64,000 bases of DNA, taken from positions 5,590,001 to 5,654,000 of the forward strand of contig NZ_LGTC01000001.1 of NCBI RefSeq assembly GCF_001262605.1. The letters run 5' to 3'. The DNA is from Pseudobacteroides cellulosolvens ATCC 35603 = DSM 2933 (GTDB lineage: Bacteria > Bacillota > Clostridia > Acetivibrionales > DSM-2933). A model generated the notes under the pieces. That model searched no databases. It was given only the letters and a program-made list of their open reading frames with translations, and was not told the origin of the DNA. Within the stretch, counting starts at the first letter, position 1. Each line of letters begins with the position of its first letter. This document shows, piece by piece, positions 44,901 to 54,692 of the stretch. Position numbers and translations under genes: made by a program.

Positions 44901-47900
44901 AAGGAATAGTTCCTATCGGCTCCCTCAGCATATAAAATACTGCCTCCTGCATAAGCTGTATCTGCCATGGCCATAGTGCCGAGCATTGCAACTGCATTAA
45001 AGCTTCCGCTCCTTGCTGCTGTCCCTCTTTCCTTGATAGGATTGTATATTTTATAATCACTATCCAATACAAGTCCGCCTGTTCCGACAAATGCACTTAT
45101 ACTTCCCAAAAGTTTGACATCGATCCAGCCCTGTACTCCTTTTTTACCGTTCTTGAAAAGCCCAAAATCCACGCCGACACTGCCTAAAGAAAGATTCCAT
45201 GGCGGAATTGCAGGAAGTATTGTTACTCCCCACTTCTTATACCCTCCATACCATGCACCTTTATTAACCCTTATGGTGCATTTGCCTTCTCCGCTTACCT
45301 GCGTCTTCCCCTTGAGACTAAAAACATAGAAATCAACTTTTCCTTCTGCAAATGTCATATTTACTGTTGCTCCTGCTGCAAATATCTTGTTTGCATAAGC
45401 AGCTCTTACTTCACCATCAATTACTCCGGATAATACACTTCCATTTCCCTTGAATGCCCACTCAAAGTCTTTGAGCTCAACAAATATATGTGCTTTTGCC
45501 TCTAAAAGTTTTCCACCCGATGCATCCTGCACACCTATTCCAAGAGACATCAGCTTCCAGTCACCTGCAAACATGCCCTTGTACTCTTTTGGAAATTCAT
45601 CAGGCATTGTTCCCCTGTACAATCCTCCGGACAGGTAATGCATCTCCAGCCCTGTGTTTCCCAGTGGAATACCATGTTCAAGCTCAAGCTTAAAGCTGGC
45701 TTCCTTAATATTATCCCCAAAGAAGTTACCTGGACGTTTCTGAACAATTAATGTACATCCTACTTCACCCAGACCAGGAATGGCAACACTTCCGCCGCCT
45801 CCAAAATATCTGTAGGATTTATTACCATCAACATCCTTTCCAAAACTTACAAAGAGGTCCTTGAGTCCCAATCCTCCAATTTTGAAAGAAGGTAAACCGA
45901 TTTTAGCCTTATCAAATTCAAAATCACCGGTTGAGTGTAATGTAAGACCTCCTACTTCAACTCCTGCAGATTTAAAGACTGTTAGTTTAACTTTTTCAAA
46001 CCTTAATACAATTTCATCCAGAGTGGTTATTGCCAGCGAAGGATTCCTCAATAACAGCTCACAACCAGCCACATCATAAACAATATCCTTGTTTATTTTT
46101 AAAGCAGCTCCGCCAAGTTCTATTTTTCCATTAAGACCAATGTAGCAATCCTTTAAAGTTAATGATCCCAGACCCTCGGGAAGTATAAGTTCGGCTTCTT
46201 TGAACTCTACCTTGTTGGTAGTAATTGAAAGATCCGATACTTTAAGTTTGAATCCTCCTATTTTAAATTCAAGATTTCCCGAATATGATGCATCAATTTC
46301 GACTTTGGGTATATCCGGATAATAATTAAGTTTCAGATTAACTGTGATACTATTATTATCAGCATTAACTTTTATATATCCCCCAAAGCCTAATAAAACT
46401 GAATCCCCGGTGTTGCTGAAACTCAAACTGTTTATTGAGCCTGTTACAACATCACCAAAAAGATTTATCTGCTTTGAATTTGGCAGTGACATATCACATT
46501 TTACAATTTTACCGTTAATCATTTCGAACTCATTGATATTAAAAGTCACACCCTCCAAAGACTTCAACCTTGATACACTTGTACTTTTTAATGTAAATGT
46601 TGCAGGTTGACCATTATTACCTGCTATTGTAGCCTTAATTGTTTTTCCGCTTTTTATATAGCTTATGGTCAAATTGCCATTGAATTCATAATCATTGGAT
46701 TTGGTAAGACTAGACTTAAATGGAACAGTAATGCTGAAATCATTGACATTTCCGCTGTCATCAAAGCTCAGGTTGTTGACTGTGTATTTACCAAGCCCGG
46801 TTATGGCAGCTTGAACATCAGTAGCCCCAATGCTAAAACCGCCATTACTGTATGAGATGGTAATACTGCCAATATCTACTCTGAGCATATCTGATACAGT
46901 TATATTTTGATTGGTTGTCGATAAAGTGAACTCTTCTATACCACCGTTTTCATTTATCGAAAGATCTGCAAGCTTGAATTTAATTGATTTACCTTGCAAA
47001 TTCACATCTAAAACAGCATTGTATAATTGTACCGAAATCTTACCATCCACATACGCAATGTTTGCCAATGCTTTTCCACCTGCAACCTCAGGTTTTTCAG
47101 CTTTCAGTTTGAAGCTTCCTATGCCAACTCCTGTTACATCAATGTCATATGCATAAAAACTGATATTTCCTTCATCATCAATGCTAAACTTGATGTTCTC
47201 AGTGGCTCTTCCTCCAAGTGATTCTGGAAGCACTATGCCGCCTGAAACCTCGAACATAATTCTGCCATCAATTTTTTCAAAATTCATTATGGTTCCCTGA
47301 GTAAATTTCATACCGCAAATAAGGGTCTTACCTGAAACATCCATACCCTTTATTCCGCTTGTACCATATACCTTGAACTTTTTAATGGCATCTATTACAT
47401 CGAAAAAGTCCTTTGAAAATGATGCATCAAAGTTGTATTGGTCATTAGCCATTCTTGTTATGGGGAATTTCTGCCCAAGTTTAAACCTTCCACCATTTAC
47501 GTCAAAATCGTCTTTTGATATGGCAAGCTCCTCAAAGGATATCTCTGCCACTTCCTTTAATCCTGCGTAAAACTGTGCTCCATTTATGGTATTGAGGTAC
47601 ACGCAATAATCATAAAGTACTCCTGAACTAAACCTGTATTCCAATATACCTCTGACAAACAATACATCCAAAATGGTTGTATCAATATTGACCTCAATGC
47701 TTTCATCATTGATTTTAATACCATTTACTGAGAAATATGCTGCTTCTCCAAGAGAAAAATCCATGAAATTGTCGGTTTCAAAAAATGTATTTCCAGTTGC
47801 AGGTTTTAATGTACCATCTGAATTTATCAGAACGCCATCATTAACGGTATATGTCTTATCGCTAATGCTTATGGTTGTTCTTCCTGCCTTTAAACCTGAT

Positions 47901-50899
47901 TCATTGCAGCTTAGTCCCTCAAAGGATACTCCACCTGCATCATATGGAAAATTAATATTAACAGTATCTGTTGAATTAAAAACTGGGTATATCTTGCCAT
48001 CAGCACTCAAACCTACAGTAACTTCCGGCAGAGACAAACCATCCTCCTGTGGTCCAAACGGCAATACGAGACTGATGTTTTCAAACTTGATGCTTCCATT
48101 TGGATTTGAGGAAATATCGTAGTCAAGTATCATTTTGGATGTATCACCGCAATTGAATGTAAATTCTCCAATTTTGGCCCCACCATTGATATTGATATCC
48201 ATGTTTATTGACTGAACCACTCCTCCAAGCATCTCAATGGATACATCCTCAATTTCCATACTTCCCACAAGAGAAAGATCTGATGGCATGCTTACTATCT
48301 TAAATGTGCTGAGAATAGCTTCTTCAGTGGACTCATTATATCTGCCTGTTATCTGTACCCCTTTTATGTTTTGGTTGACTTTCACAACCCTCTGTCTTCC
48401 GGTTATACCACTCATTGCAAAGGATACAACACTGGTATATGCAGAATTGCCCGCCATGTCACGGACTTCCAACTGTACTTTGTACTCTTTGGTCGGATCA
48501 AGTCCCTTTATTGTATAAGTTCCTTGATGTGAAGAAGGTGCCGGATAAAGGTTGTTAATATATTTCCATTCATTACCTGCTGTTTTCCATTGATCTACCG
48601 GTGCAATCCTGTAATTAATGAGATCAATACCTGATACAGGGTCCATTACATCCCAGGACAAATCCACCGAATTGGTTTCTGGATGAAGTGTAAGGGTTAA
48701 ATCTTCAGTGCCGTTAAATGTAGGTTCTTCAGAATCAACATTAACCACTCTTCCTATACTGCCTACGTTTCCAGCATTGTCTTTTGCAAATACGTAAAGG
48801 TAGTTGGTACCACCTGGAAGCATAATGCTTGATGGGAGAAAAATTTGTCCCCTGACGCTTAATGGTGTAACATTGCTTAATGTATCAAATTGGCCTTCCT
48901 TTACTTTTACATCATCCTCAGACAACTGGGAGCTACTTATAAAATATTTGTAATTGGGGTTTCCTGTATTTTCAGTAATTGTCCATCCAATTCCCGAATT
49001 ACCAGATGAAATCCATTTACCTAAATTTGTTTCATTCCATTCCATAAATGGTGCCCTGGTGTCAACTCTGAAGTAGAAAATTGCCGGGCTGCTTAACAGG
49101 CCGTTCTTACTCTTTGTTTGTACCTGAACCTTATAAAATTCAGCTTTATCATTATCTTCAAAAATGACATCACTGATCTTGGTATATACCCTTTCATAAG
49201 ATGACCCACTCTTTACAGTGGTAATTTTCCCTGACTCCAAAAACTCAGTAGATACACCTGAATTAAGTGAATATTTGCTTATTGAATACTCAATTGAAGA
49301 AACAGAGTTCATGTTCTGACTATCCGGAATTGTTACTTTGAACTCAAACTGTTGCTTATTCCCTGCCATATCTGACTTTGGAATCAACGCACCATTCACC
49401 TTTGATGCAGCCTCTGGATGGCTCAAACTGGTAACTATCGGTGTTTCAGGAGCATCTGTATCAAATACCACACTCATCTTTTGCATATCGCTGTAATTAT
49501 TTGCATTATCGGCTGCAAAGTAATAGATATCATAAGACTTGCCTTTTGATAAAGTACTTACTTCCAGATCTGCAGTATCACTTCCTTCAAATTCCACTAC
49601 ACCTGCATTGGGATCTGACTTTTTAACAGCTTCAATGATCTGCTCCTGTGTTGGAGCGGGGTTTGCAGAATTGGAATCACTCCTTATGAGATACAATTTC
49701 CCCAGACCCGATAAATTGTCAGTTCCTGTTACCCTGAGTTTTATTTTATCCGAAAGGGACAGGTAAACTCCGTCATCGCTTTTGATATCAACCAATGTAT
49801 CATCAGACACATTATAAAACTCAGATTTATCTATACTTGGCTTTGTTGCATCAAATTTGATTTGAAAATCCTGGGTGGCACTGTTTCCGGCATTGTCCAC
49901 CACATAGACAGCAATTGTTTTTATGCCGTCCCCACTAACTGTGATTGGTTCAGTGTAAAACGGAATTTTAACATAACAGTTATTTACCGTGTCGCGATCA
50001 GGCATACCTGCCATTTTTGCCGTTTCCCATTTTGTAATTTCTCCGCTTTCATTTCTTAGGGAGTAGACAATATTAGCGTCTCTTATACCTGATTTGCATG
50101 CACCGACTTCCAATACATCAAATCTGAATCTATCACCGTTTTTTCTGAACATATCGAGTTCATCACTTTTGACATTAATGGCCGGAACGGTCCTATCCAC
50201 TTTAATAACATGGGTAAACGTTTTGATCTGAGTATAAGAGTATTTTACCGCAACTGTAAATTTGTGATATCCTTCTTCCAATGGCTCACTCATGTTAAAG
50301 GTCTCAGGATAAAACCTTTTCGCATTACCGTCATTATAACTCTTTATCACCTTTGAGGTTGGAACGCTTGACTCTATAAGTTCATGTGTGACATCTATGT
50401 AATTAATGCTTTTGCGAATTGTATTTTTCCCTATGTACAAGGTTGCGTTATCACTGCTGTTTATATATCCTGAAGGCTTGATACTTACCTCGGGAATTTT
50501 CCCTGTATAATTAAACGAAATCTTGTATGTTTTTACTGTGTTACTGCTATATGTTACTTTTATTTCAGATGTATATTTGTCTTCCCCCGGCTCAAAATCA
50601 AACAAAGCTTTTTGTATATATCCACCTGATTGACTGTTGCTAAGATTGATGCCTATAAATGCCGGTGCACTACCTGATGTTTTATACGTCCTAATCCCTA
50701 TGCTTTTAAAATCAATGGGATCACCTTTTATTTTTGCATATAGGGCACCTTTAACATAGCTGCCATCAGTAACAGATATCTCTGTTCCCATACTGTAGAC
50801 ACATATGCTGATATCGTCTGCTGCAAAAGCTGTATTACAGACCCCAAAACACAGACTAAGCATAATGCACAGCATTAATCCTGTTAGAATTTTTCGCAT
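41861..50899 (-). CDS. Giant secreted multidomain surface protein (N-terminal 3012 codons)
   Basis: The signal peptide is about 1-27 (A-F-A-A-D). Residues 30-850 carry bacterial Ig-like repeats with D-N-A-G-N motifs and an FN3-like module. About 850-1900 is an unusual stretch of alternating hydrophobic and polar beta strands with recurring F-x-[IV]-[GN]-G and L-x-L-P-x-G-L-G motifs. Two IPT/TIG domains lie at about 2540-2760. Near 2870-2945 is a beta module (V-S-L-W-F-K-P-N-N-V) that weakly recalls CBM56. A second copy of this module is interrupted by the frame change near 41885-41905. With the two downstream frames the intact protein would be about 3,600 residues with PA14 and two CBM3. It lies 36 bp after the M6 protease gene, with AGGAGATG before the ATG. 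Confidence 0.85.
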   Translation of the reverse strand: MRKILTGLMLCIMLSLCFGVCNTAFAADDISICVYSMGTEISVTDGSYVKGALYAKIKGDPIDFKSIGIRTYKTSGSAPAFIGINLSNSQSGGYIQKALFDFEPGEDKYTSEIKVTYSSNTVKTYKISFNYTGKIPEVSIKPSGYINSSDNATLYIGKNTIRKSINYIDVTHELIESSVPTSKVIKSYNDGNAKRFYPETFNMSEPLEEGYHKFTVAVKYSYTQIKTFTHVIKVDRTVPAINVKSDELDMFRKNGDRFRFDVLEVGACKSGIRDANIVYSLRNESGEITKWETAKMAGMPDRDTVNNCYVKIPFYTEPITVSGDGIKTIAVYVVDNAGNSATQDFQIKFDATKPSIDKSEFYNVSDDTLVDIKSDDGVYLSLSDKIKLRVTGTDNLSGLGKLYLIRSDSNSANPAPTQEQIIEAVKKSDPNAGVVEFEGSDTADLEVSTLSKGKSYDIYYFAADNANNYSDMQKMSVVFDTDAPETPIVTSLSHPEAASKVNGALIPKSDMAGNKQQFEFKVTIPDSQNMNSVSSIEYSISKYSLNSGVSTEFLESGKITTVKSGSSYERVYTKISDVIFEDNDKAEFYKVQVQTKSKNGLLSSPAIFYFRVDTRAPFMEWNETNLGKWISSGNSGIGWTITENTGNPNYKYFISSSQLSEDDVKVKEGQFDTLSNVTPLSVRGQIFLPSSIMLPGGTNYLYVFAKDNAGNVGSIGRVVNVDSEEPTFNGTEDLTLTLHPETNSVDLSWDVMDPVSGIDLINYRIAPVDQWKTAGNEWKYINNLYPAPSSHQGTYTIKGLDPTKEYKVQLEVRDMAGNSAYTSVVSFAMSGITGRQRVVKVNQNIKGVQITGRYNESTEEAILSTFKIVSMPSDLSLVGSMEIEDVSIEMLGGVVQSINMDININGGAKIGEFTFNCGDTSKMILDYDISSNPNGSIKFENISLVLPFGPQEDGLSLPEVTVGLSADGKIYPVFNSTDTVNINFPYDAGGVSFEGLSCNESGLKAGRTTISISDKTYTVNDGVLINSDGTLKPATGNTFFETDNFMDFSLGEAAYFSVNGIKINDESIEVNIDTTILDVLFVRGILEYRFSSGVLYDYCVYLNTINGAQFYAGLKEVAEISFEELAISKDDFDVNGGRFKLGQKFPITRMANDQYNFDASFSKDFFDVIDAIKKFKVYGTSGIKGMDVSGKTLICGMKFTQGTIMNFEKIDGRIMFEVSGGIVLPESLGGRATENIKFSIDDEGNISFYAYDIDVTGVGIGSFKLKAEKPEVAGGKALANIAYVDGKISVQLYNAVLDVNLQGKSIKFKLADLSINENGGIEEFTLSTTNQNITVSDMLRVDIGSITISYSNGGFSIGATDVQAAITGLGKYTVNNLSFDDSGNVNDFSITVPFKSSLTKSNDYEFNGNLTISYIKSGKTIKATIAGNNGQPATFTLKSTSVSRLKSLEGVTFNINEFEMINGKIVKCDMSLPNSKQINLFGDVVTGSINSLSFSNTGDSVLLGFGGYIKVNADNNSITVNLKLNYYPDIPKVEIDASYSGNLEFKIGGFKLKVSDLSITTNKVEFKEAELILPEGLGSLTLKDCYIGLNGKIELGGAALKINKDIVYDVAGCELLLRNPSLAITTLDEIVLRFEKVKLTVFKSAGVEVGGLTLHSTGDFEFDKAKIGLPSFKIGGLGLKDLFVSFGKDVDGNKSYRYFGGGGSVAIPGLGEVGCTLIVQKRPGNFFGDNIKEASFKLELEHGIPLGNTGLEMHYLSGGLYRGTMPDEFPKEYKGMFAGDWKLMSLGIGVQDASGGKLLEAKAHIFVELKDFEWAFKGNGSVLSGVIDGEVRAAYANKIFAAGATVNMTFAEGKVDFYVFSLKGKTQVSGEGKCTIRVNKGAWYGGYKKWGVTILPAIPPWNLSLGSVGVDFGLFKNGKKGVQGWIDVKLLGSISAFVGTGGLVLDSDYKIYNPIKERGTAARSGSFNAVAMLGTMAMADTAYAGGSILYAEGADRNYSFETQTDSIGRPVSIYKFNAEGERILFGMTFEEVLPDMQVIAPDGSILEFGNDNIEYYVENNELIMAVTNLDSYGAGEWKIRASGISREEVFIACKNYVPEINVGNISVDMTTNKASVNGTVTNMKDGSTLKLVFQSKDGSYEKEVDVPLTASTFDSIVNLPSLPDGQYDVFVRLEWEGSNGNPVYLSTDPYPGLIVSIDNKSKSMEHVKELSVSPFAYYRYDSDKNGYAVDESGNKIKGYGLAVEFEDDNEALNDGYMLHIEHLGDAGEVISEEKQNLGALKSINLKGFKKRFVYTPQLDASGNPVLDASGNPVIDVTQVPDKLKVYVKPYRIDKTAVDENDRYQEIGSTGSLLVKYVVIGEDLPVTTTVTSVDIQNAPSEIALEVGGTFPKAESDVIKLTAYATGDMVRAEVIGVPKVTLVQDGKSTNVPVITAILDKTNAKVASGEAVFGLRLVADENALKMSSEEFGKVHDIKIRLSDAANVEGYKEVILKVRLTIPTLSINSILPLSINNMTGGNIDINGTGFIEGTKVYLVNQSGTSTELTDINKSAEEFIKCNVPAGLAGGKYNIKVKTTVSEATYGEQLDIVKPMVGIIDYKLSGHANPSSTASFYFGVKSLDGYTGKASFTFGTLPQGLSLSLDKASYEMNALAKITATLTSQIAQGVHQIKIMWKGIEVGMLKITVTNNAITPYISYISPGTVGVGDSITVYGEGLGGSPTASILTSRNNTNVSLAVTSYGSSMLKAAISSSASTGALSVKNNGVESNTKTINVIGKALRIVPKKTSIILYPGETAYMPFEVKGAGSGLELTSSSDSINVDTGIIAGTDKKLRISVSPDAPRRTVVAYITASESGFSVMEEIKVLIADPSQSTDEYTRGVDTNGRSVSLWFKPNNVTIQGNVSLLYSIRGGTENTVQMIQNNGRWEFKIGMLTNESIISYRFKYTVSNAETTTDKFEYRVSYKDADDDSTIFDLDLTDNGGSGPVSLCLIPKNGFVPSSVKAMFRLAQLLKQLI

Positions 50900-50935
50900 T
50901 CAATTCATCTCCTTTTCCTATCTTGTATAGACTGC

Positions 50936-53900
50936 TTACTTGATATAGAAATTGTTGGCCAAATCAAAAAACTTCAACAACAGCTTTTCTCCGTTCTGGT
51001 CCGCCTGCTTCTTGATATTGGCAGCATTAACCATAGCCGGTACATCAAGCCATTCGTTAAAATATGAACTCCTCAGCTCAGGTTGGAACTGTGTTGTATA
51101 TAACACATGGTTACTTACAGGTTCATTGCCATACATCTGGAAATGTGTTCTTTCTGTTACACCCACTATAGAATGATTCGCCATGGAAGATTTGGCCTGC
51201 AAAGCAGGTTCCAGTCCATAAGAGGCATAAGGAACAATTGAAGCCGGTAACATATCCGGTAATTCATCATAATGGTTTTGGGCAAAATAGTATGATTTAT
51301 TTGTATTTCCAGGTGCCAAAAATGCCTTAAGAAGAGGATCATTCTTATGACCGGCAATATTCATTTCTATGGGGAATATGCCTACTTCTCCACGCCTTGG
51401 ATTAGGTATTTTAGGATTTACCTTTATAACTTTATCATCCTTGTCTTTTTCCAATTCATCTTCAATAGTAACAGCAGTATCTCCATCTTTCTCCATATGG
51501 TTTATAGATTTAAATTTGCTCAGACCATCAAGATACATGCTGTTAAGTAATTGGTGGCAACCGCCCGTTCCAAAGAAAGGTACTCTGGTAATTGTAATAT
51601 TATTGGCAATCATTTTCTTTAAATTATTAAACTTGCTTTCTTCCGTGGTGTCCGGAAAGTATTCATACCATTCCTTAAATTTGTATCCACCATACGCACA
51701 CAAAACATGTGGATCCTTAAACATTTCAGGATATGTGTCATTGATCCACCAGTCATCTACATAAAGCTGTACCGTCTTCCATTTTGAAGCAATTTCCTTT
51801 AGGCCATTTAAATACGGAGTATGATCAAGAACCATTTCTCCTTTTTCATTCCTGTGATTTATAGGATCAATAGTAATATAAACAATAACATTTCTTTTTG
51901 GCTTTTCAGAAAGCCCCTTCATTGCCTTTGGAAAAGCATCATAAAGAGATGTGATATTTCCTGTCACACTTCCACTGTTCCAATCATAGGAAATACATTT
52001 TCCTTGTTTGATAAAAAATGTTTTACCAAGATCGCTTCCTTGTCCATCTGCTGCTGCATCAATTCCCTTACCAAAAAGCTCCGGCAGTCCAAGTTCACTG
52101 ATATTTTTCGCACTGCCCACAGAATGAGTATTCCAATCATATGCTATAAACTGATTGCCTTTAAAGAAAAGTGTTTTACCCTCATATGCTCCTTTTCCAT
52201 TAACAGCAGCATCAACACCGCTGCTAAAAGGTGCCGGCAATTTCCATTTATACCCTATAGCGCCTCTTGTATCTGAATATGAAGTAACCCTCTCTGTTAC
52301 AAAATCATAAGTTACATAACGATCGCCCTTTATAAAGAATGCAGAGTTGTAGAACCCTCCTCCACCTTGAAAGGCTGTGTCGAAATCTATGAAGTCCTTT
52401 GGAAGGTGCCAAACAAATGTAGGAAGTGACCCTTTGTCCTCAAACTCCTTTGTAGCCCAGTTATATCTTCTGAATTTATCCCACTGGAAGAAAAAGGACT
52501 TTCCGGCATATTTCCCGCCACCTGATACAACTGCTCGTATAAGCTTGTTTTCACATGGTGTAATATACCATTTATGGCTGTATTGTATTGTCGCAGCACT
52601 CGAAGTAAATATAACATTTCCATTTCTAACAATTATAAATGGTATTTTTGGTGCTTTGGCAACCTGCTTTTTTACAACCATCTTATCCCCGTCAAATGTC
52701 AAAAACATGTTATTTTTCTTGTTTACTATTTTATAGCTGTCATCCTCCTTAACCAAATACCACTTTTCTCGATCATCAACAACTGCCGAATCAGCAATGC
52801 TCATGATTTCCTCTCCTTCGTTACCCATTAAAACCCCGATAATCTCATTTGTTGATGCATTCCTTATTTTATAATATCCATCTCCAGTTGCTACAAAAAA
52901 CCACTTTTGACTCAAACTATCATTATCTTCGTTTAAATAAACTGAATTAGGGTCAGTTGTATTCTCATCCTCCAAAACATCGGGTAGCATTTTATTGATA
53001 ATTTTGAATTCATACATTTCACCCCATTGTGCATCTAGTTCTGGAACAGGATTTGACCCGATTTGAATATCAATCCACATGTCCGGTTTACTATCATTCA
53101 TATTGGTTATGGTTATTTTTTTATCAGATGAAGGGATTGACCCAGATGTAAAGTAAGTCTTGGTTTGGCTGCTAAAGTAGTGCTCGCCGCTATAAAAAGT
53201 CTGGCCATCAAGCTCCTTTAATCCCAATCTGTTTTGATTTGACTGTACAAGCTCAACAGCTCTGTACCATTTACTATTATTTGGAGCTATTGATGAATTG
53301 TACTGACTGGGATTTACACACCAAATTGCTATACCGGGTTTTGTACTGAATTTATTTATTCCAGCATCAAATCCGGTAAGCTGTTTGTTTTCAATGAAAT
53401 AACATTTATTAGTTCCGGGTATGTTGATTTTAATAACACTATATTCATTGTTAGGGGAATCAAAGGAAGAAACCAGATATTTACCCGAAATTTTGGCCTC
53501 AATGGGATTCACAAAATTAAGCTTGGTCTTACTGTAAGGATCAAGGTGTGCTGGACGCTCACCCCTATCAATATGTCTATTCGCAATGAATTCCTCCATT
53601 GTTACAGCTCCATTTTCATTTCCACTACTCATAAGTGTGTGCCATCCGGTAGCTGCCAGTTCGTTGCTATTTTTATTTGTATTATACAGATCAGGCAGTC
53701 CCAGCAAATGACCAATCTCGTGGCATGCCGTACCAATTCCTGCTATTTTTTCTTTTGTAGCAGTAGTTATAGCCCCAGTTTTTGAATCAGTTACTGAAAC
53801 CTGATAAGCTTTTTTTTCAGCTATTCCTGCTGCATAGTTTATGTTGATTTTATAGGATTTTGAACTTCCTGCAGTTTTATAATTATCAGTAAGATATAAA

Positions 53901-54517
53901 TCAGCAAAAGCCCAGGCCCTTTGAACAGGTGTTTTGTCATAATGATAATTGATTTCAAATCCTGCAGAAACAACAACTATAGTTAACTCATTCCTGTCAA
54001 TGGATTTGTTTTTGTTTTTATCATATTGGGAAAAATCGACAACCTTTGTACCTGAATTGTCGCCCATTTGCTTAATTGTATTGAGTGCCTTTTTAATAAC
54101 CGATCTTACACCTTCAGAATCATCTAAGATTTTATCATCAGTCTTTCCAGTGTATGGATGATTCATATCCAAATCCAAAGTAATTATTCCATCATTTGCA
54201 ACACCTTCATTTTCTTTTGCAGGATTGAAATAAAACTTGCCCTCTGAGTTTTCCTTGTAGTAGTCGTTAACTGAAGGAAAATATAGCTCCATTTTCCTGT
54301 CTTCATCATATACTGACTCATTCATGCCAAAAAATCTTTTCTTCCACTGTTCCAAAGTGGTGTCCATTTTTGTGTCCTTAAAATTTACCAATACCACAAG
54401 AAGGTCCTGTGGTTGCCTGGGTTCCCATGAATCAGCAGCATGCACATTAATGAAACTAAATGAAGCAATTGCAGTAACAATTACTATCAGCATAAAAAGC
54501 CTGCTTAAAAATTTCAC
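50936..54517 (-). CDS. Secreted M6-family metalloprotease with ricin-type, hemopexin and GATase1-like domains
   Basis: The 1193-residue protein has a signal peptide (about 1-27). An immune-inhibitor-A-like M6 peptidase (about 30-480) has the zinc motif H-E-I-G-H at about 265-269 and the following G-L-P-D-L-Y. Residues 495-640 form a ricin-B-like trefoil (Y-K-I-R-N-A-S-T-N-E-I-I-G). About 650-890 contains hemopexin-type repeats (D-A-A-x-x-G-K-G-A-Y-E-G-K-T-L-F-F-K-G-N). The C-terminal 300 residues resemble a class I glutamine amidotransferase fold with G-T-G-G-C-H-Q-L-L and T-Q-F-Q-P-E, but without the catalytic Cys and His at their usual places. The start is a GTG at 54517 after GGGGGAG. It is the first gene of a two-gene operon with the giant protein. 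Confidence 0.85.
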   Translation of the reverse strand: MKFLSRLFMLIVIVTAIASFSFINVHAADSWEPRQPQDLLVVLVNFKDTKMDTTLEQWKKRFFGMNESVYDEDRKMELYFPSVNDYYKENSEGKFYFNPAKENEGVANDGIITLDLDMNHPYTGKTDDKILDDSEGVRSVIKKALNTIKQMGDNSGTKVVDFSQYDKNKNKSIDRNELTIVVVSAGFEINYHYDKTPVQRAWAFADLYLTDNYKTAGSSKSYKININYAAGIAEKKAYQVSVTDSKTGAITTATKEKIAGIGTACHEIGHLLGLPDLYNTNKNSNELAATGWHTLMSSGNENGAVTMEEFIANRHIDRGERPAHLDPYSKTKLNFVNPIEAKISGKYLVSSFDSPNNEYSVIKINIPGTNKCYFIENKQLTGFDAGINKFSTKPGIAIWCVNPSQYNSSIAPNNSKWYRAVELVQSNQNRLGLKELDGQTFYSGEHYFSSQTKTYFTSGSIPSSDKKITITNMNDSKPDMWIDIQIGSNPVPELDAQWGEMYEFKIINKMLPDVLEDENTTDPNSVYLNEDNDSLSQKWFFVATGDGYYKIRNASTNEIIGVLMGNEGEEIMSIADSAVVDDREKWYLVKEDDSYKIVNKKNNMFLTFDGDKMVVKKQVAKAPKIPFIIVRNGNVIFTSSAATIQYSHKWYITPCENKLIRAVVSGGGKYAGKSFFFQWDKFRRYNWATKEFEDKGSLPTFVWHLPKDFIDFDTAFQGGGGFYNSAFFIKGDRYVTYDFVTERVTSYSDTRGAIGYKWKLPAPFSSGVDAAVNGKGAYEGKTLFFKGNQFIAYDWNTHSVGSAKNISELGLPELFGKGIDAAADGQGSDLGKTFFIKQGKCISYDWNSGSVTGNITSLYDAFPKAMKGLSEKPKRNVIVYITIDPINHRNEKGEMVLDHTPYLNGLKEIASKWKTVQLYVDDWWINDTYPEMFKDPHVLCAYGGYKFKEWYEYFPDTTEESKFNNLKKMIANNITITRVPFFGTGGCHQLLNSMYLDGLSKFKSINHMEKDGDTAVTIEDELEKDKDDKVIKVNPKIPNPRRGEVGIFPIEMNIAGHKNDPLLKAFLAPGNTNKSYYFAQNHYDELPDMLPASIVPYASYGLEPALQAKSSMANHSIVGVTERTHFQMYGNEPVSNHVLYTTQFQPELRSSYFNEWLDVPAMVNAANIKKQADQNGEKLLLKFFDLANNFYIK

Positions 54518-54692
54518 ATAAACTCCCCCTTTTGTTAAATTTGTTATATTTTCTTATGTGATTTAAAATATCATTACAAATCGTTCACCCCCAGTATAAA
54601 GCATATTTTTTGCAAATCCTGTATTCTTATTGAAAACAAGGTACTTACTGGTGATTCTACCTTTTATCATATAAAAATACAGCAAAAAAAAC

